This document shows positions 12,110 through 24,528 of a stretch of DNA of 64,000 nucleotides, one piece after another. Every line of letters begins with the position of its first letter. The first letter of the stretch is position 1. This DNA is from Albugo candida. Lineage: Eukaryota > Oomycota > Peronosporomycetes > Albuginales > Albuginaceae. Location of the stretch: the NCBI GenBank assembly GCA_905220665.1, contig CAJNAR010000157.1, forward strand, positions 186,001-250,000, written 5' to 3'. The position numbers were made by a program, and so were the translations under genes. The notes below the pieces were generated by a model. That model was not told the DNA's origin and made no database searches. It was given only the letters and a program-made list of their open reading frames with translations.

Positions 12110-12884
12110 CTACTTGTTCTTTCGCATGGATTCTGTCGTGTACAACATTACGGAACCAGCACCGAGAGTGATCAAGACATTTCTTGAAGCTATCCATTTG
12201 CCACCTACAACGAAGGCGGTAAGCAACCGAGCATCAGTCTATTGTTTACGCATACGTAGCACGAGCGATGGCACTCCAGTGACAACAGCTGCAGAGAGCA
12301 ATGCCGTACTCGGATGCGCACAAGCAAAGTCGCATATCTCCAAGGTTTCTATACGAAAGTACCGTTAGCGCAATGCTACGTAATTGGTACGTCCGTACGT
12401 CTCTTTCCCTTTCTCCATACTTCCCGCAATGGAGCTGTCTGTTGGCAAAGAAATTGTTTGGTCTCATTTAATTGCACCTGAAATTCTAACAATGAGTCAT
12501 GCAAACAGCGCGCCAACCGATATAAGAAACCTGAGCTCGATACACTCGCAGATTGACGTGCTCTCGAGCAATCGCAAATTGTTTTCGCAATATGGTTCCT
12601 TTCTCTGAATCGGCGTCTTCAAATATCTGTTTGATCGGACGAATAAACGATCGACCGCCTTTATAGGCTTTTGATCCCGCGGAATGAATGCTTTCTCGCG
12701 TGAATTGTACGACATTTTTGACTTCTTCCGTTGTTTGCGCATACATTTTCTGACTTGCTTCAACACTATCGTTCACAGCGCTTCGTATTGGTGCCACATG
12801 CGATGCCACATTCGTTCCTGCCACAGAATTCTTCTCGGGAATGGACGGAGAAGAGGGAGTTGTTTGCTCGGAATTCGACGGCAT
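12110..12884 (-). CDS. Four-exon small membrane protein, uncharacterised
   Basis: Reading the minus strand by splice signals gives exons 12884-12531, 12477-12399, 12348-12256 and 12204-12110, with introns of 53, 50 and 51 nt. All junctions keep frame, giving 206 residues (255 if the upstream ATG at 13031 is used). The N-terminal half is polar and predicted helical. The C-terminus has two hydrophobic stretches (ALLSAAVVTGVPSLVL and VLITLGAGSVMLY) separated by a basic RGKW turn, i.e. a membrane hairpin, followed by a basic tail. This layout recalls MICOS Mic26/27-type mitochondrial proteins, but I see no diagnostic motif, so that is only a suggestion. None of the later exons is visible as a long open frame. 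The gene is convergent with GCN1. Confidence 0.6.
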
Positions 12885-13031
12885 TTTATCTGGCAGAATA
12901 AGCCACGCTGACTGGATAGAAAGCGGCTCTTTCTTGAAACGGAATGCGGGAATACGGTCATAACGGAAGCAAACAGAAGCAACTCTTTGACGTATGTGCG
13001 TCAAATCATCGCTTACAAATTCGATAAACAA

Positions 13032-13644
13032 ACTTAATTGTTCGAATTGCCGCTTACAAAAAAACGCGACGCATAAAGCATCAGATGGAAGCCAATGGGC
13101 GATGCGAACGCTATGCTATTTACTATTGCATAAAGCATTGGTGGAGCTTATCTCACAGGATCAGAGGCAACGCTTTATAAAAATGCTCACGCAACTCACA
13201 GATGCCCCTTACTTGCGATGTATCCACATTCATCTATTACGACTTCTCTTTTTGATTCGCTGAGCTGTGAATCAGTTCAAGCTATCAGTTTGGTGCCTCA
13301 CGACACAAAACCTATGTCTTTCTATGTTGGTAATTTGACTTTGATTCATGCGCTAGCACGAGCACTCGCACGCGTCTTCTGCACGGATAGCGGTAAGCTG
13401 CTCGATGAACTAAAGTTTTATTCGAATTAATTAATGTTTTAGAAAATTCTTCCTTAAAATCTCTATTCAATGTGCACATAGTCATTAATTAGAATCAATC
13501 GCACAACCTTTTGTGTACATCTGTGTGTCATTTGGAGAAGCGGACGTCGAAAGAAGAGTTTTATCGACCAGGCCACGTTTCGGCTGTTCTTTCCTATGCT
13601 TCACTCTCTGTTATAAAATGATAGCATCCGACCCGCATTGGGTT
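13032..13644. other. Intergenic, no gene seen
   Basis: About 600 bases lie between the membrane-protein gene and module copy B. I see only short open frames without recognisable motifs. The part next to 13031 is the likely promoter of the minus-strand gene. Confidence 0.5.
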
Positions 13645-16604
13645 TGTGGCTATTGGCACTCAAGCTTTTGCGTAGAAAACTCAGAGAAGATGCAAATTTG
13701 CTCAATGAGATGCTATTATCCTCAATAAGGCTCTGCTTAGTTCTGAGCAATGCATTCGATCAATTGGAATGGAAATCTGAAAGGATCTCGTGAACGTCTA
13801 TTGCCGTATAAAAGCGCCTCAGTGACAACGATTTATCATAAAAGGGAATGAATCTTTAAAGAACATATAATTTACCTGCTTCTGCGTGCAATCTCGGCTC
13901 GCTGGGACAAAAAACAAGTCTATGGACGTCTTGACCAGCTCCATAGTCACATGACGATACATCTTGAATATCGCGATTTCCGAATATGCTGTAGTTTGTA
14001 CAAGATAAGAGCGTTCTTTCACATCGAATTGAAAACTCGCATTTTGTCACTCGAATCCATGATTCACTGTGATTGTGACACCAAGCCAACAATCAAACAA
14101 GTTGATACAACAGCACTGGAGACTCCACAAGTGTTTGGTAGTATCACTTGCATTTTGGAATGCGTTAATTTGTATCTCTGGAACATTCAAAGGACGCCAC
14201 TAACGAGGCTGTACTGACAGAGAACTCAATCGCATTTTCATTCTCTATTTCCAATGTTCTTCAATCACCTGGAGCGCTAATCATGTGGAGCGCCAAACAC
14301 TCAAGGACCTTGTTAGCCATTGACCAGATTCGGAGTGGACTCTGTTCTCGCTATGTTCCAAGTCAGAAAAAACAATCGATCTCTGAATATTATACTTGAA
14401 ATGTATGGGACGAAATGATACGACCTTGTCTTCATTTTGAATTTGGTCTTTCTGCAACAATGTCTCAAATGTCAGAGTTGGAACGACTCTCGAAAGCGAG
14501 TATTGCGCTTTTATATGAAATATGCGGTCGTATGTTTGTCGATGCATTTGTATCGATTGTTGTGCACCACAAAGCACAATTTCAGATTTCTCATGACGCT
14601 ATACTACTGTGAAGTTGCCATCAAACTGCATTGACGAGAGAAAAAGAACTCAATTAAAATATCAACAACAACGCGGTAGCTGTCCTGGGCCCGCTGCAGT
14701 GGCGAATGTCATTGTTTTCTGGCATTGGTGGATGTAAGCGATGAAGAATCCTTTGCAATATGTCGTAAAATCGCATCACAACACGGCAAGGATATACCTG
14801 ATTTCGACGTCAGAAAGCTTCTTTCGAAGTCAACATTCATCCGACTAGTGCAGTTTGGGCACTCCGTTACGTCCAAAAAGGATAGTCTTCCTATAACGAA
14901 TAGCCAAGCGTCCAAGCAAACAGCTGTGATGGTCACACTGTCGAAGAGCTACAGACGATGAAGGATCCCCGTATCAAGTCGACCGGATTCCTCAGCGTTT
15001 CGACCGAGAAGGAAGGCGATGTGATAGAGTGCTCCTCATCCGTTCGACAAGGAGCGTTCTTTACTTTTATGTAACAAAAGGAGTCAATGGGAGATCCGAG
15101 TGCTATACATCACCCCTCCGCTCGAGTTTTACGACAAGATAAACCCAAACAGACAACGACTTTCGCTGCGTATGAGTCTCTCACTTCAAGGACCCAATTT
15201 GAGCAAGCTCAAACCCTTAACGGCCGATTAGGACTAACACAAGCTGCATCTCGCCTACAGTTTCGATATCTCGCACTCAAGCGCCAACGAAAGTGAATAT
15301 CACAGTTTGAACATCTCCGACACTCAAACCGCAAACGCCTGTGCCGAGCATCAACAAGTTGAGTCACGCTTATCCAGAAGCGAACACGCCCAAAGCAGCA
15401 GATCAGGTCACCTTGTAGCTCCCAAGATTACTTCAGGTTTTCAAAAGTCATGGCGACGTCTAGATGGATGCAAGAGCCTTTGGTAATGAAATTGTCCGAC
15501 AAGGCGAGCTACCATCTCGATAGAACTGCTGTGTACGTCTTCAAGCTCCAGATGCACTCAGAGCGGCACTAAAGCTCAATCTCAGGCGTCAGCGTCCATT
15601 TGCGCATGGCAATGGATTCTAACGCCGCGAATGTGGAAAAGCGTTGCTGCTGTCTGGAAAATCCAAACGTCGGTTCCAGGATGCGGTATTCTTCCTGTAA
15701 CTTCTACAAACAAATGAAGTAGACACTCGGGATCGTCAAGATAGCTTATTTTCACGCTCAGAACCACTCCGGAATAATTGAAGACTATGAAGGTAAGGAT
15801 AGTAAGGGGATAATTGGAAAGGGATCACTAGCTGGCTCTCGTCGAAACAAAGAGGTTTGCGCAATGGAATTGTTAAATGAAGTGGAACGTCGTGAATTAT
15901 TTGGCGTGCAGACTTAACGTTCTGTTCGGATCGCCAGCTCGTGCTCACAGGTTAACTATTGCTTCTTTCTCTGGAAGAGTTAGTTTCCATATTGCTTTTA
16001 TCAGAGGAGGCGACGTGTCGGACCACACTCTACTTTTTTCACGGTAGAGAAAGGCTAAAACACACGGATCCACCACCTGAACGTATTTGAAAAGGTATTC
16101 TTTACATATTAGGTACGCGCTACTATCTTTCTCTTCTTTCCGTCACTCAAAAACATGCATTTAAAAGCTACACGTGACTCGCACGTTCTCTAGCAGGGGG
16201 TGGGTGCATGCGACAAGCTATACCAGGCTTTCTGTACATGTGTTTGACAATGTAATAGGGTAGAGGGCATCCGAGAACCCAATGCTTGGTAAAAAGAGGG
16301 TGCAGGACTACGTTGCTTAGGTGACATCACAAATACAAATACCTCAATTAGAATGCGAGTACTAACAACGGTGCTATGAAGAGAGTGAGCACGAGGGAAA
16401 GGGAAGTATAAAGTTTTTTGCTGTGATTATAAAGTCGAAAGTGCCACAGTAAGGGAGTTGTTGGCCGACAAGATTTCAACATCCTTGAGTGCCCGCTGTT
16501 ACGTAGAAGTATACCACAGCTGTTGATGGAAGGGTTAAAATGGTCGCACTTTTACCGGAGGTCTATACAAGACTGCTCTTTCCAGTCTCACCATCTTCTC
16601 ACTT

Positions 16605-16630
16605 TCAAATATTCCAGCTACCTAACGCAT
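16605..16630 (+). promoter_or_regulatory. Conserved start-proximal element, gene B
   Basis: CCAGCTACCT lies 10 to 20 bp before the ATG at 16631, preceded by CTCACTTTCAAATATT, which matches gene A almost base for base. Further upstream, GGTACGCGCTACTATCTTTC (about 16112) and the GGTGGGTGCATG stretch (about 16199) match the other family members. Confidence 0.6.
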
Positions 16631-17170
16631 ATGGTCCACATTAAATCAGTCCTCACCGCATTCCTCTTGAAGGGTGTAAGCACAGTTAAAGCTCAAAACA
16701 AATTCCATTCCATTTGCGGATTAAATTCTAATGGACCAAACAATCCAGTCAGCGTAATAGCTTCTGGATGCCCAACCCTGAAGAAAGATTTCAAACAAAA
16801 GTTCTCAGATTGCCACGACGATTCGGGAAAATGTTCAGCACAATTTCAAAAACTTCTCCCCGAGTTACTCGATAAAGTTTTTTATTTCCATTCAGATGCG
16901 AACACCAATCGACGAGTTTTTACACATGTGAAAGGCATGCTGACTGTGTATGAAACACCAACACATTATGTCGAAGACAGAGAATATATTCAATTGGTGT
17001 CTCATTTTCTGGAAAAAAATCTCGAGAAACAGTACCAGGACGCTATACAAAAACCACCAAACTTGGATTTGACTAACGGAATCCATGGCTTTAACAAAAT
17101 CAAGCATCGCTCTTTACTCACTGCATATGCTGCACTTATAGTAGATTGTTGCACGTTACCACGATCTTAA
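16631..17170 (+). CDS. Small secreted cysteine-containing protein, member B (candidate effector)
   Basis: This is a 179-residue protein with a signal-peptide-like N-terminus. Cysteines lie at 29, 47, 61, 68, 173 and 174, in the same order and nearly the same spacing as member A. The Cys-His pair is at 61-62 and the tail is LTAYAALIVDCC. The start at 16631 is chosen over the longer frame from 16523 because it begins the signal peptide and follows the conserved element. Identity to A is moderate and the sequences between cysteines differ much more than the ends, a pattern often seen in fast-evolving secreted proteins. Both copies keep intact frames in otherwise decayed DNA, which suggests they are under selection. 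No enzymatic motif is visible. Confidence 0.8.
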   Translation: MVHIKSVLTAFLLKGVSTVKAQNKFHSICGLNSNGPNNPVSVIASGCPTLKKDFKQKFSDCHDDSGKCSAQFQKLLPELLDKVFYFHSDANTNRRVFTHVKGMLTVYETPTHYVEDREYIQLVSHFLEKNLEKQYQDAIQKPPNLDLTNGIHGFNKIKHRSLLTAYAALIVDCCTLPRS

Positions 17171-18760
17171 GAATGTATGATTTTGCTGCTTTCAATCTTA
17201 CTGCGCTCCTTGCTTGCTTATATATTGAGATTTATTTGTGTTAGCATGATGGAACTGCATACTCCTTTGTTTCAGTTGTGTATCACAAACTGAATGTGAA
17301 GTTCGCCATGAAGTGTCAAGCTGTATCGTGTTCCCACTTGTTCTGTTCAACATCATTCAGTCCCTAAGAGCAGACACCTAAGTAACAGTCTGCAGGTATG
17401 ATTCATCACAAGTACTAATAAGCCTCACAGAAATTAATTTCTGGGAGAAAAGGCTTCTATGGTAATTATCAATTTATGATATGCATACTCTTATTTGAGC
17501 CCCAAAAAGGTGAGCAATCATCACACGAAGTACAGAAAACGATCCGAAGCAAAAGGAACGGTATTGAGTGATCACGCATCTCAATTATCACGCACATTTT
17601 CAAAGAAGATAGCAGCAAAGCATTGCGGAAACGCCTTCTATGGATAAAGAATAGAAATAGCTAAACGAATATTGACGTAATAAGGTCCAGACTACGAAGA
17701 TGTGATGAAGGCATCAATAAATTTTAAAGCGCTACATTATAGACACCAGAATGCTCATGTTGATGGGAGGCTTACCACCATCGGTGCTGACAATGTTTTT
17801 TTTACTTGTACGAAAGAAACTTGGAGCATTCCGTTCGCGATCTCTCGCTCAACTAAAAGCGACGGAATGATGCGTCATCAGATGATGTGATTGAGACGCT
17901 CTATCACTTTGATAGGAATGCCGTTTATGCGATTAGCGACATCATGTTAGACGAAGCCATAGAGGTCGCTCATTTGGATAGGTTTCGGAGAACATATACT
18001 GAATATTGTCGTCGACACGATAGGAAACTAACGATTCCATTATTGTCACCGACACAAGTCATAGCATATCTTGTACATGAATCGTCAAGATCAGTGATCC
18101 ACCTTTCCAGCGTTGACCCAGCGCGTATGTAAAAGAATAAACCGTACTCAGCCCCACTTTGTCCGATTTTTCCATCATTTGTCTCGTTGCTGTAGTTGAT
18201 CATCGCGTCGCAGGGAAAAACTTATCCAGTATAAGTATCCCAATGGGCTTTATTCGATCCCAATTCACTCGCCAGCTCAAATATTTGACGAGAGGTACGG
18301 GTGTTATAATCCTTGAAAAGCTCACTTTTGAACGAGCAAGTGGCTATTGCTATCGCGAACTCTTAATCCAACGTTTTGAACGCTCCAAATCGCACAAAAG
18401 CCAGCCTGGGACGGGAAATAACCGATTATTCTTTGTATATAGTATACTTTATGAAAGCTTTACACTTATAACATTACGTGTTGGAGCTGTTTTTCTGGGC
18501 TGGAATTCCATATTTACTTGCTTCTTACACTCGAAGATTCAAGTGCGTTAGTGCTGTGACTGCCGCTTCTCCAAGATCACATCGGAGAAATAAGGAAAAG
18601 CGATATTTTGCAGGTAGACCCTCGTCTACTTCGCACCGGCGTTTCCAGGACAGAAGTCGTTCACGTAAGAAGATTTATGCGATCGAAAGACTCCTAGCCA
18701 CATTGTAAAGTATCTCAACTCAAGAGATTCGCATGCGATGGTCCCGCTTGGAAGGAGCGC

Positions 18761-20638
18761 CTCCAGCATGCTGAATTCTCCGTCATTTACGACATTCGCT
18801 GCTGCAGACTGGAGCAGCGCACTACACCAACACGCTCACGAATACGCCTGGCTTCTTTTGTCATACTTTCCTATTAATGTCTCTGTAGCACCGGAAATCA
18901 CACCAGCCGTATGAAGTTGTTGCTTCCGTCAAAACGTCATTTCAAGTCAACGACTACCAGGAACAATGAAATACAAAAGGCATTCGGAATGCAAATGGGA
19001 GCGGAGAAATCATTTCATTGAGCACTGGTAATCATCCTCGCTATTTCATGATACCAAAATGGCATCCTAAGGTTACTTTCTTCCGATGCGAAAGGTTTTA
19101 AAGCGAGGTAGTTGTCATCGCGCGGAGAGCAATGTTTGTGATGATGCATCATCATCGCGAATTAGTTTCTCCTTCAGTATTGATATACTTGAAAGCCTTC
19201 CATACAACGGAGCCTGCATGGACACAAGCACGTTGAAACTCACAATAATAGATTAATTTACTGCCACTTTCTCACAAACAATCGACAAAACGAAGTTTGT
19301 GTGTAACATTACGGAGGCTCCGTGCTCCTCGAATTGAAGGGGGTGCTGTGTCCATCCCTGTAAGAAAAGGTACTACTCGCTGTGGAGCGATATCTCTGAA
19401 CTCTCATATATGTCTACAATCGATTTTCTCGGATGGTTTGTAGAGCAATTGGCTTATTTAGCATGACCATCTGAATGACTGTGCTGATTGAAACTCTCAG
19501 AGTAATCGTGAGAACTTCCTTCCGTGCTGGTAGACGTAAGAATGCTAGGAATAGGAATAGATATGAATGGGAAGGGAACCAGTGCTGTGGTACCAAAATG
19601 AAATGAAAAGAGCAGCAAGTCCTCGAGTTCGGGGTCTTTTCACACTAAATACCATTTGTGAAATTTTGGACTGACAGGGCTCCTCGACAGTTTAAAAGAG
19701 TTTGTTAAACTCTGAGTAAACACGCATTGAGCCTACCCCACACCATAGAACGAGTCAGTGATCGAACATGTACGTGCATAGACCTGACCTCGCGGCTGGC
19801 GCTATCGTATGCAACACGTCCGGATCTATTGCGTGGGATAGACTCTTGGAATAGCGTTGAGGAATGCCCTACGTGCGATTCCAAGGACAACAGAGAGGAT
19901 ATGTCGCTTCTCATTCAAAAGAGGAAAGTTCATTGGAGTCTTCCCATACTGAAGCGATAATGCTGAAAAATATGTGACTTAGCATGATTAGTCAAACACG
20001 GATAGCACATCTGCAAAAGCAGCATGGAATGGCTGCACATCGTAAAAAATGATTGTAGAAATCATAGTATCCGTCAATAGTATCCGACAAATACAGTTCC
20101 TTCTTCTTATCCCTGGAATGTGGATAACCTTGAGGCCAAGTGAAAAAGCTACCGTAGTATATGCATATCGTCCTTCGTAGTCTGCTTCTTTTGATGGAAC
20201 CTCACGGAATTGAACATGATGACAAATGATCTACCGCATAGGTTTAACGATCAAAGCAGCTAGGAGGTCGTATTTGTGGCAATATGGATCCCGTTTACGC
20301 TATACAACCTTCTATGAAGTGGCTCTGATCGTGAATCTCAGCATTCAGTTTCGAAGCAGTCTCTTCATCATCGCAACCGGTGATGAAATATTATAGTATC
20401 AGGTCGAAGTGGGCAATGGGCTCACCCTCGGTAATATTGGTCGTATTGCTTATGAGTTTGGATACGAATTTAAAACTATTAGACGTATTTTGCTTGCGTT
20501 GAATCCGTATTTCGTGAATGAAATATAGACACACTGAGGTGTGTATCATTGGACCCTTCGCATACAACGTGTACACTCGACGCTAATAAAAGAATACAGT
20601 AAGAAACTACAATCTGATACGTAGCCTATTACATCTGG
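18761..20638. other. Intergenic, no gene seen
   Basis: About 1.9 kb lies between module copy B and the PLP-enzyme gene. The longest frames (19414-19596 minus, 19727-19960 plus) show no domain and no convincing splice context. I see no RNA gene or array in it. Confidence 0.45.
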
Positions 20639-23600
20639 TTATCCCCAGAAACGCATGACTTCTTCCGCGGTTTCCTTTGCTTTGAGTAAAGTCAACGTTA
20701 GCTCTTCTGCGTCGTTTGTATGATATCCGTACACACATGGAGCAGCTCTACTACAGTGTCTGCTAAACAACGATATAGTGTTGGCTCCTGTGTCGTGCAT
20801 CACAAGCAGATCATTACGCTCTATGCGAGGTACTAATATACTTCGGCCGACCAGATCGCCTCCAAAGCACAACGGGCCCGCAATGTTCTGAAGCTTTACT
20901 TCATTTTCGGAGGGTTTCCCACTTGCTCTAAAAGAATGCACGAGTGAGCGCAAAAGGAGCAGTAAATTTGATGTATGGTCACGTACTTGTACACAGATAT
21001 TCGAAGAGGGAAAAGATCGGGTCGATAGCAAGCTCTGAGGAATAAATCAGATCCTGCATGAACGATTGCTGTCTGACACGCTGCTTCTGGAGTCTCAGTC
21101 GGTGCCTTCTCATCAAGCGATTTCACGTATTCAACCTGGGTGACAATCCAGCCAGATTTAGCGCTGATACTTTGTCCAAACTCGGTGAGAATCGCTCGTT
21201 CGTGTCTTTGGAAAAGCTGTGGCGCACATTGTCGCAGTACAGCCGCATAGTCGCCAAAACTGGGCGTGAACTCATCAGCACCGTAATTCACTGGTAAGCC
21301 ACCTCCAATATTGAGCACTTTAACACGCCCAGTGGTACCTGTAATCTCGTCAATGTCGTCAGACAATTCACACAAGACAGCGGCTCCTTTGGCCAGTAGT
21401 TCGAGGCTACAACCTTGAGATCCGACATGACAATGGAGGCCGGCTAGCCACTGGTTGTCGCGAAAGTAGGTAACGATACGAGCTCGATTCTTTGTAGTGA
21501 GTGTGACTCCGAATTTGGAATTGCGTGTCGACGTACTTAAAATGGCATTGCGACCTGCTCCAACTAGAGGATTGATACGAAGGCAAATTCGAGGGATCTG
21601 GTAGGCTGAATGTGGTGTGTGTTTTGGAAATTGCGGCTGAGAAAATGCGAGCACAAGCTCTATGATAATATCAAGCTCGTCGAAATTATCTGCATTCACA
21701 TCCACACCAGCGCCCAATGCAAACGCAAGCTCATTTCGCGTCTTGCAGGGTGAGTTGTAGACGATCTGATTTGGAGGACATCCAAGTCGGATAGCATGTT
21801 TGACTTCGACCACCGATGCGCATTCGATTCCAATGTGATTCTCGATCGCTCTTTTGATGAAAAACGACAAAGGACAAGTTTTCATTGCAAAGCGATGCTC
21901 AAAATGTGGCGGGAAGGACGATGATAACGATTGAAAAGCCGTATCAATGGCATTTAAATCGTAAACAATCGCGACTTTAGTTTCCGCCATGCAATCGCCG
22001 ATACTTTCTTCCTTGGAAAAAATGACTTCCTGAACCATTTTGGCAATGACTATGGAGATCCGTGATTCATCAATTTTTGCAATGCTGACCCTATCGGTTT
22101 CTGGCAGCTGCAATTCTATCGAGGTCTCCAATTCTCTAAAAGTCTGAGAAGTGTGCGAGAATCGTTTACAAAGGATCTTCCAGTTTTTGATGATGAGTGC
22201 AATTTTTTGTACGGCAATTTCATCCTGATGAAGGAAAAAATTCATTGTACGCTCTGAGTCATCGGCATAGAAGATTGCGTTGATCATTTCCGCACCGATG
22301 GCAATACGGAGGACAGCGCTGTGGTTTCCAATCTGTACAGGTTGACCCAATAAGCATCGCTCCTTCCCTACTTGTGTTGGGCTGCACGCTGACACATCCT
22401 TGGTGAGCAAAAAATGTAAAAAACGAAGTTCTTCCATATCCAGAAATCTCTTCTCCGGGCTATGCCATACCCTGAATGACACAATGGAGTTGATCATTCC
22501 ATCATCCAAACGTGCGTGTTGAGTGGGCTTTTGTGCTGTTGTGTCAATGTCCTCGGGCAATATCTGAAGCATCGGATGGTATCTTTCAGCCAAAAGCTGG
22601 TTGAGAGATGAGATATACAAAGCGCAAATAGAGTGCAGGTCTTTGGATGGAATCGTACGAAATGGCTCCATATGCGTCAGCGCACTCTCCCATCGCAATA
22701 GCAGTCCAACATTCACGAAGCTTCCTACACGCTCACGTGTCAACTTCATCATCTCCGGAAAATTTGCGCGAGAAAAATAGTCAGCGAGACCCCGTGGGAG
22801 GCATTGTTGACCATAGGCTTTCGCCGCGGCCATTTCTAGCTCAAGCACACTTCGCATCGGCATGATAATTCCTCCACAAAATGGAGCCCCACCAAAGAAT
22901 TTGGACCCAGTCACGAGCACTATATACCCTCTTTCAATGAAAATTCGATACATTGTATGATTCAGCCGCATCTGACACGCGTCAACTACCACAAGCAATC
23001 GATTCGGATATTTTGAAGATAGTTTCTGTACCACATCCAACGAAGGACTGCAAAAACCAGTCTTGGATCCCATCACTAGATGCAACAACACCATCTTTTT
23101 TGTTTGCAATGGATCGGCTTGCGGCTCATTGCCGAGTCCAATGCTTTCCAGCTGATCATTGACAACTTGAGCTACAGCGTCGTCCTGGTTGATGATATCA
23201 CCAGCAGCATCGCGCGCATCCAATTCAATTGTATGTACCAATTCTTTCGGATATTTTTCCAAATACTCACCATTTGGTCGCACCAAGCCACAAGGTGTTT
23301 TCTGACCACAGTATTTTCCTGCCGATGCAACGCCAGACCCCCGCCCAATTTCTCCTTTCGCGATGATGATGCTTGTTACCAGGGGAATGTCTTGTTCCAT
23401 CTCCTCAAGCGAGCAAAAAACTCGTGATAATGCTGCCGAAGTGGCCAAGTATTCCGCATCTGTCCCTGATGGAGTCAAAATCAATTGACAAGCGTCTTTG
23501 TCGACAAGATCTTGAATGTCCAAGCACTTTGTGATTCGATCGCGAATCATCTCTACTTTCTTCTCCATAGGATTCGACTGTTTTTCTGGATGGATAGAAA

Positions 23601-24336
23601 GTGCATCAAGCAAAAGCTCTTGACGCATAGCTTCACAATTCCCAAAAGCTTGCGATCCAATGCTGGCACATGTACAACTCCCACGATTAATATCTATTTG
23701 GGATGGAATCGTTGTTGCGTGATATTTGTTGGCTCTACTTATAGGACTCAATTCGGATCGATCATCAGACCCACGCGTCAATAAAAGCGCTGTAGGCTCC
23801 GCAAACGGAAGCGCGTTCTCAAAGTGTCGACGTATAGCATCCCACGCTTCCCCTTGTATTGAAATGGAGCAAGCCGATGCAATCAAAGGAGCTATTTCAC
23901 TCGGAGAAGACACGTCGTTCAATTTTCTGCATAGATCTACTTCGATGTTAAGCGTCGGCCCAAGCTTGTGGTACGTTGCAATATCATCGGGCGAGAAGAG
24001 ATTTATATATTGTGCTTTGCTATACAAAAGTATCATATACCGAGCAATACCACATGGAGAACAGCGATTTGTCTCTGACAGCGAGAGATATTGATCCTGA
24101 AGCATGTTGTGGAGTTCTAAGGCATGATGCATGCACCTGAGGTCCCATTCTACCGTTTGTCCGTCGTGGATCATTTGAGGAGTCCAAAAGCGATGTCGAT
24201 TGCAAAGATCGAAAAGGGACAGCAATTCCGGGCGAATATCACGAACTTGATTTCGTAGCGCATAATGGTCGGATGTTGTGTTATCGTCTCCTTTGAGCGT
24301 CTCATAAGCGAACGGATTGCTCGTGGAATCAAACAT
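20639..24336 (-). CDS. Fused PLP enzyme: aminotransferase-like domain plus Orn/DAP/Arg decarboxylase-type barrel
   Basis: Two exons, 24336-20987 and 20927-20639, joined over a 59-nt GTACGT...TTTTAG intron, give 1212 residues. The first half resembles fold-type I PLP enzymes: TPSGTDAEY (about 288-296), VVVDACQMR with D452, and a TGSKFFGG site whose K479 is the likely PLP lysine. The second half is a fold-type III enzyme of the ornithine/diaminopimelate/arginine decarboxylase family: FAMK with K819, HCHVGSQ (968-974) and a LNIGGGLP phosphate loop (about 1009-1015). The second exon supplies the C-terminal GPLC...D motif. Such barrels decarboxylate basic amino acids or related substrates. The usual EPGR site reads EFGQ here, so substrate or chemistry may differ. 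Fusion of two unrelated PLP folds suggests consecutive steps of one pathway (inference). RCL1 lies 192 bp upstream on the same strand. Confidence 0.85.
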
Positions 24337-24528
24337 TTGACCGAAATGAAGCGACTCGAACGAGTGCCTTTTGACATATCCGCCTTTTCTGTCAAAATTG
24401 GTACAATGTAGGGTAGGGAAAGGTGATCATATGTGAATAAGCCAATAGGTAGCATGCTTACGATGTTGACCAAAATAGATTCACGAATGCAGGAGATGTG
24501 TGTACCAGGATTGCGGTTCAAAGGGTAC

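Larger units (their letters stand above)
13645..18760 (+). repeat. Dispersed module, copy B (direct repeat of 340-5410)
   Basis: This stretch is collinear with copy A over about 5 kb at a distance of about 13.3 kb in direct orientation, so GCN1 and the 12110-12884 gene lie between direct repeats. It carries secreted-protein gene B at the equivalent place. The right end, with TTCGCATGCGATGGTCCCGC near 18730, matches the bases just upstream of the GCN1 start (about 5380-5405). GCN1 coding sequence does not continue after it. Several open frames (for example 14725-14961 and 17887-18132) align to disrupted sequence in copy A and look like relics of one or more lost genes. Confidence 0.75.
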
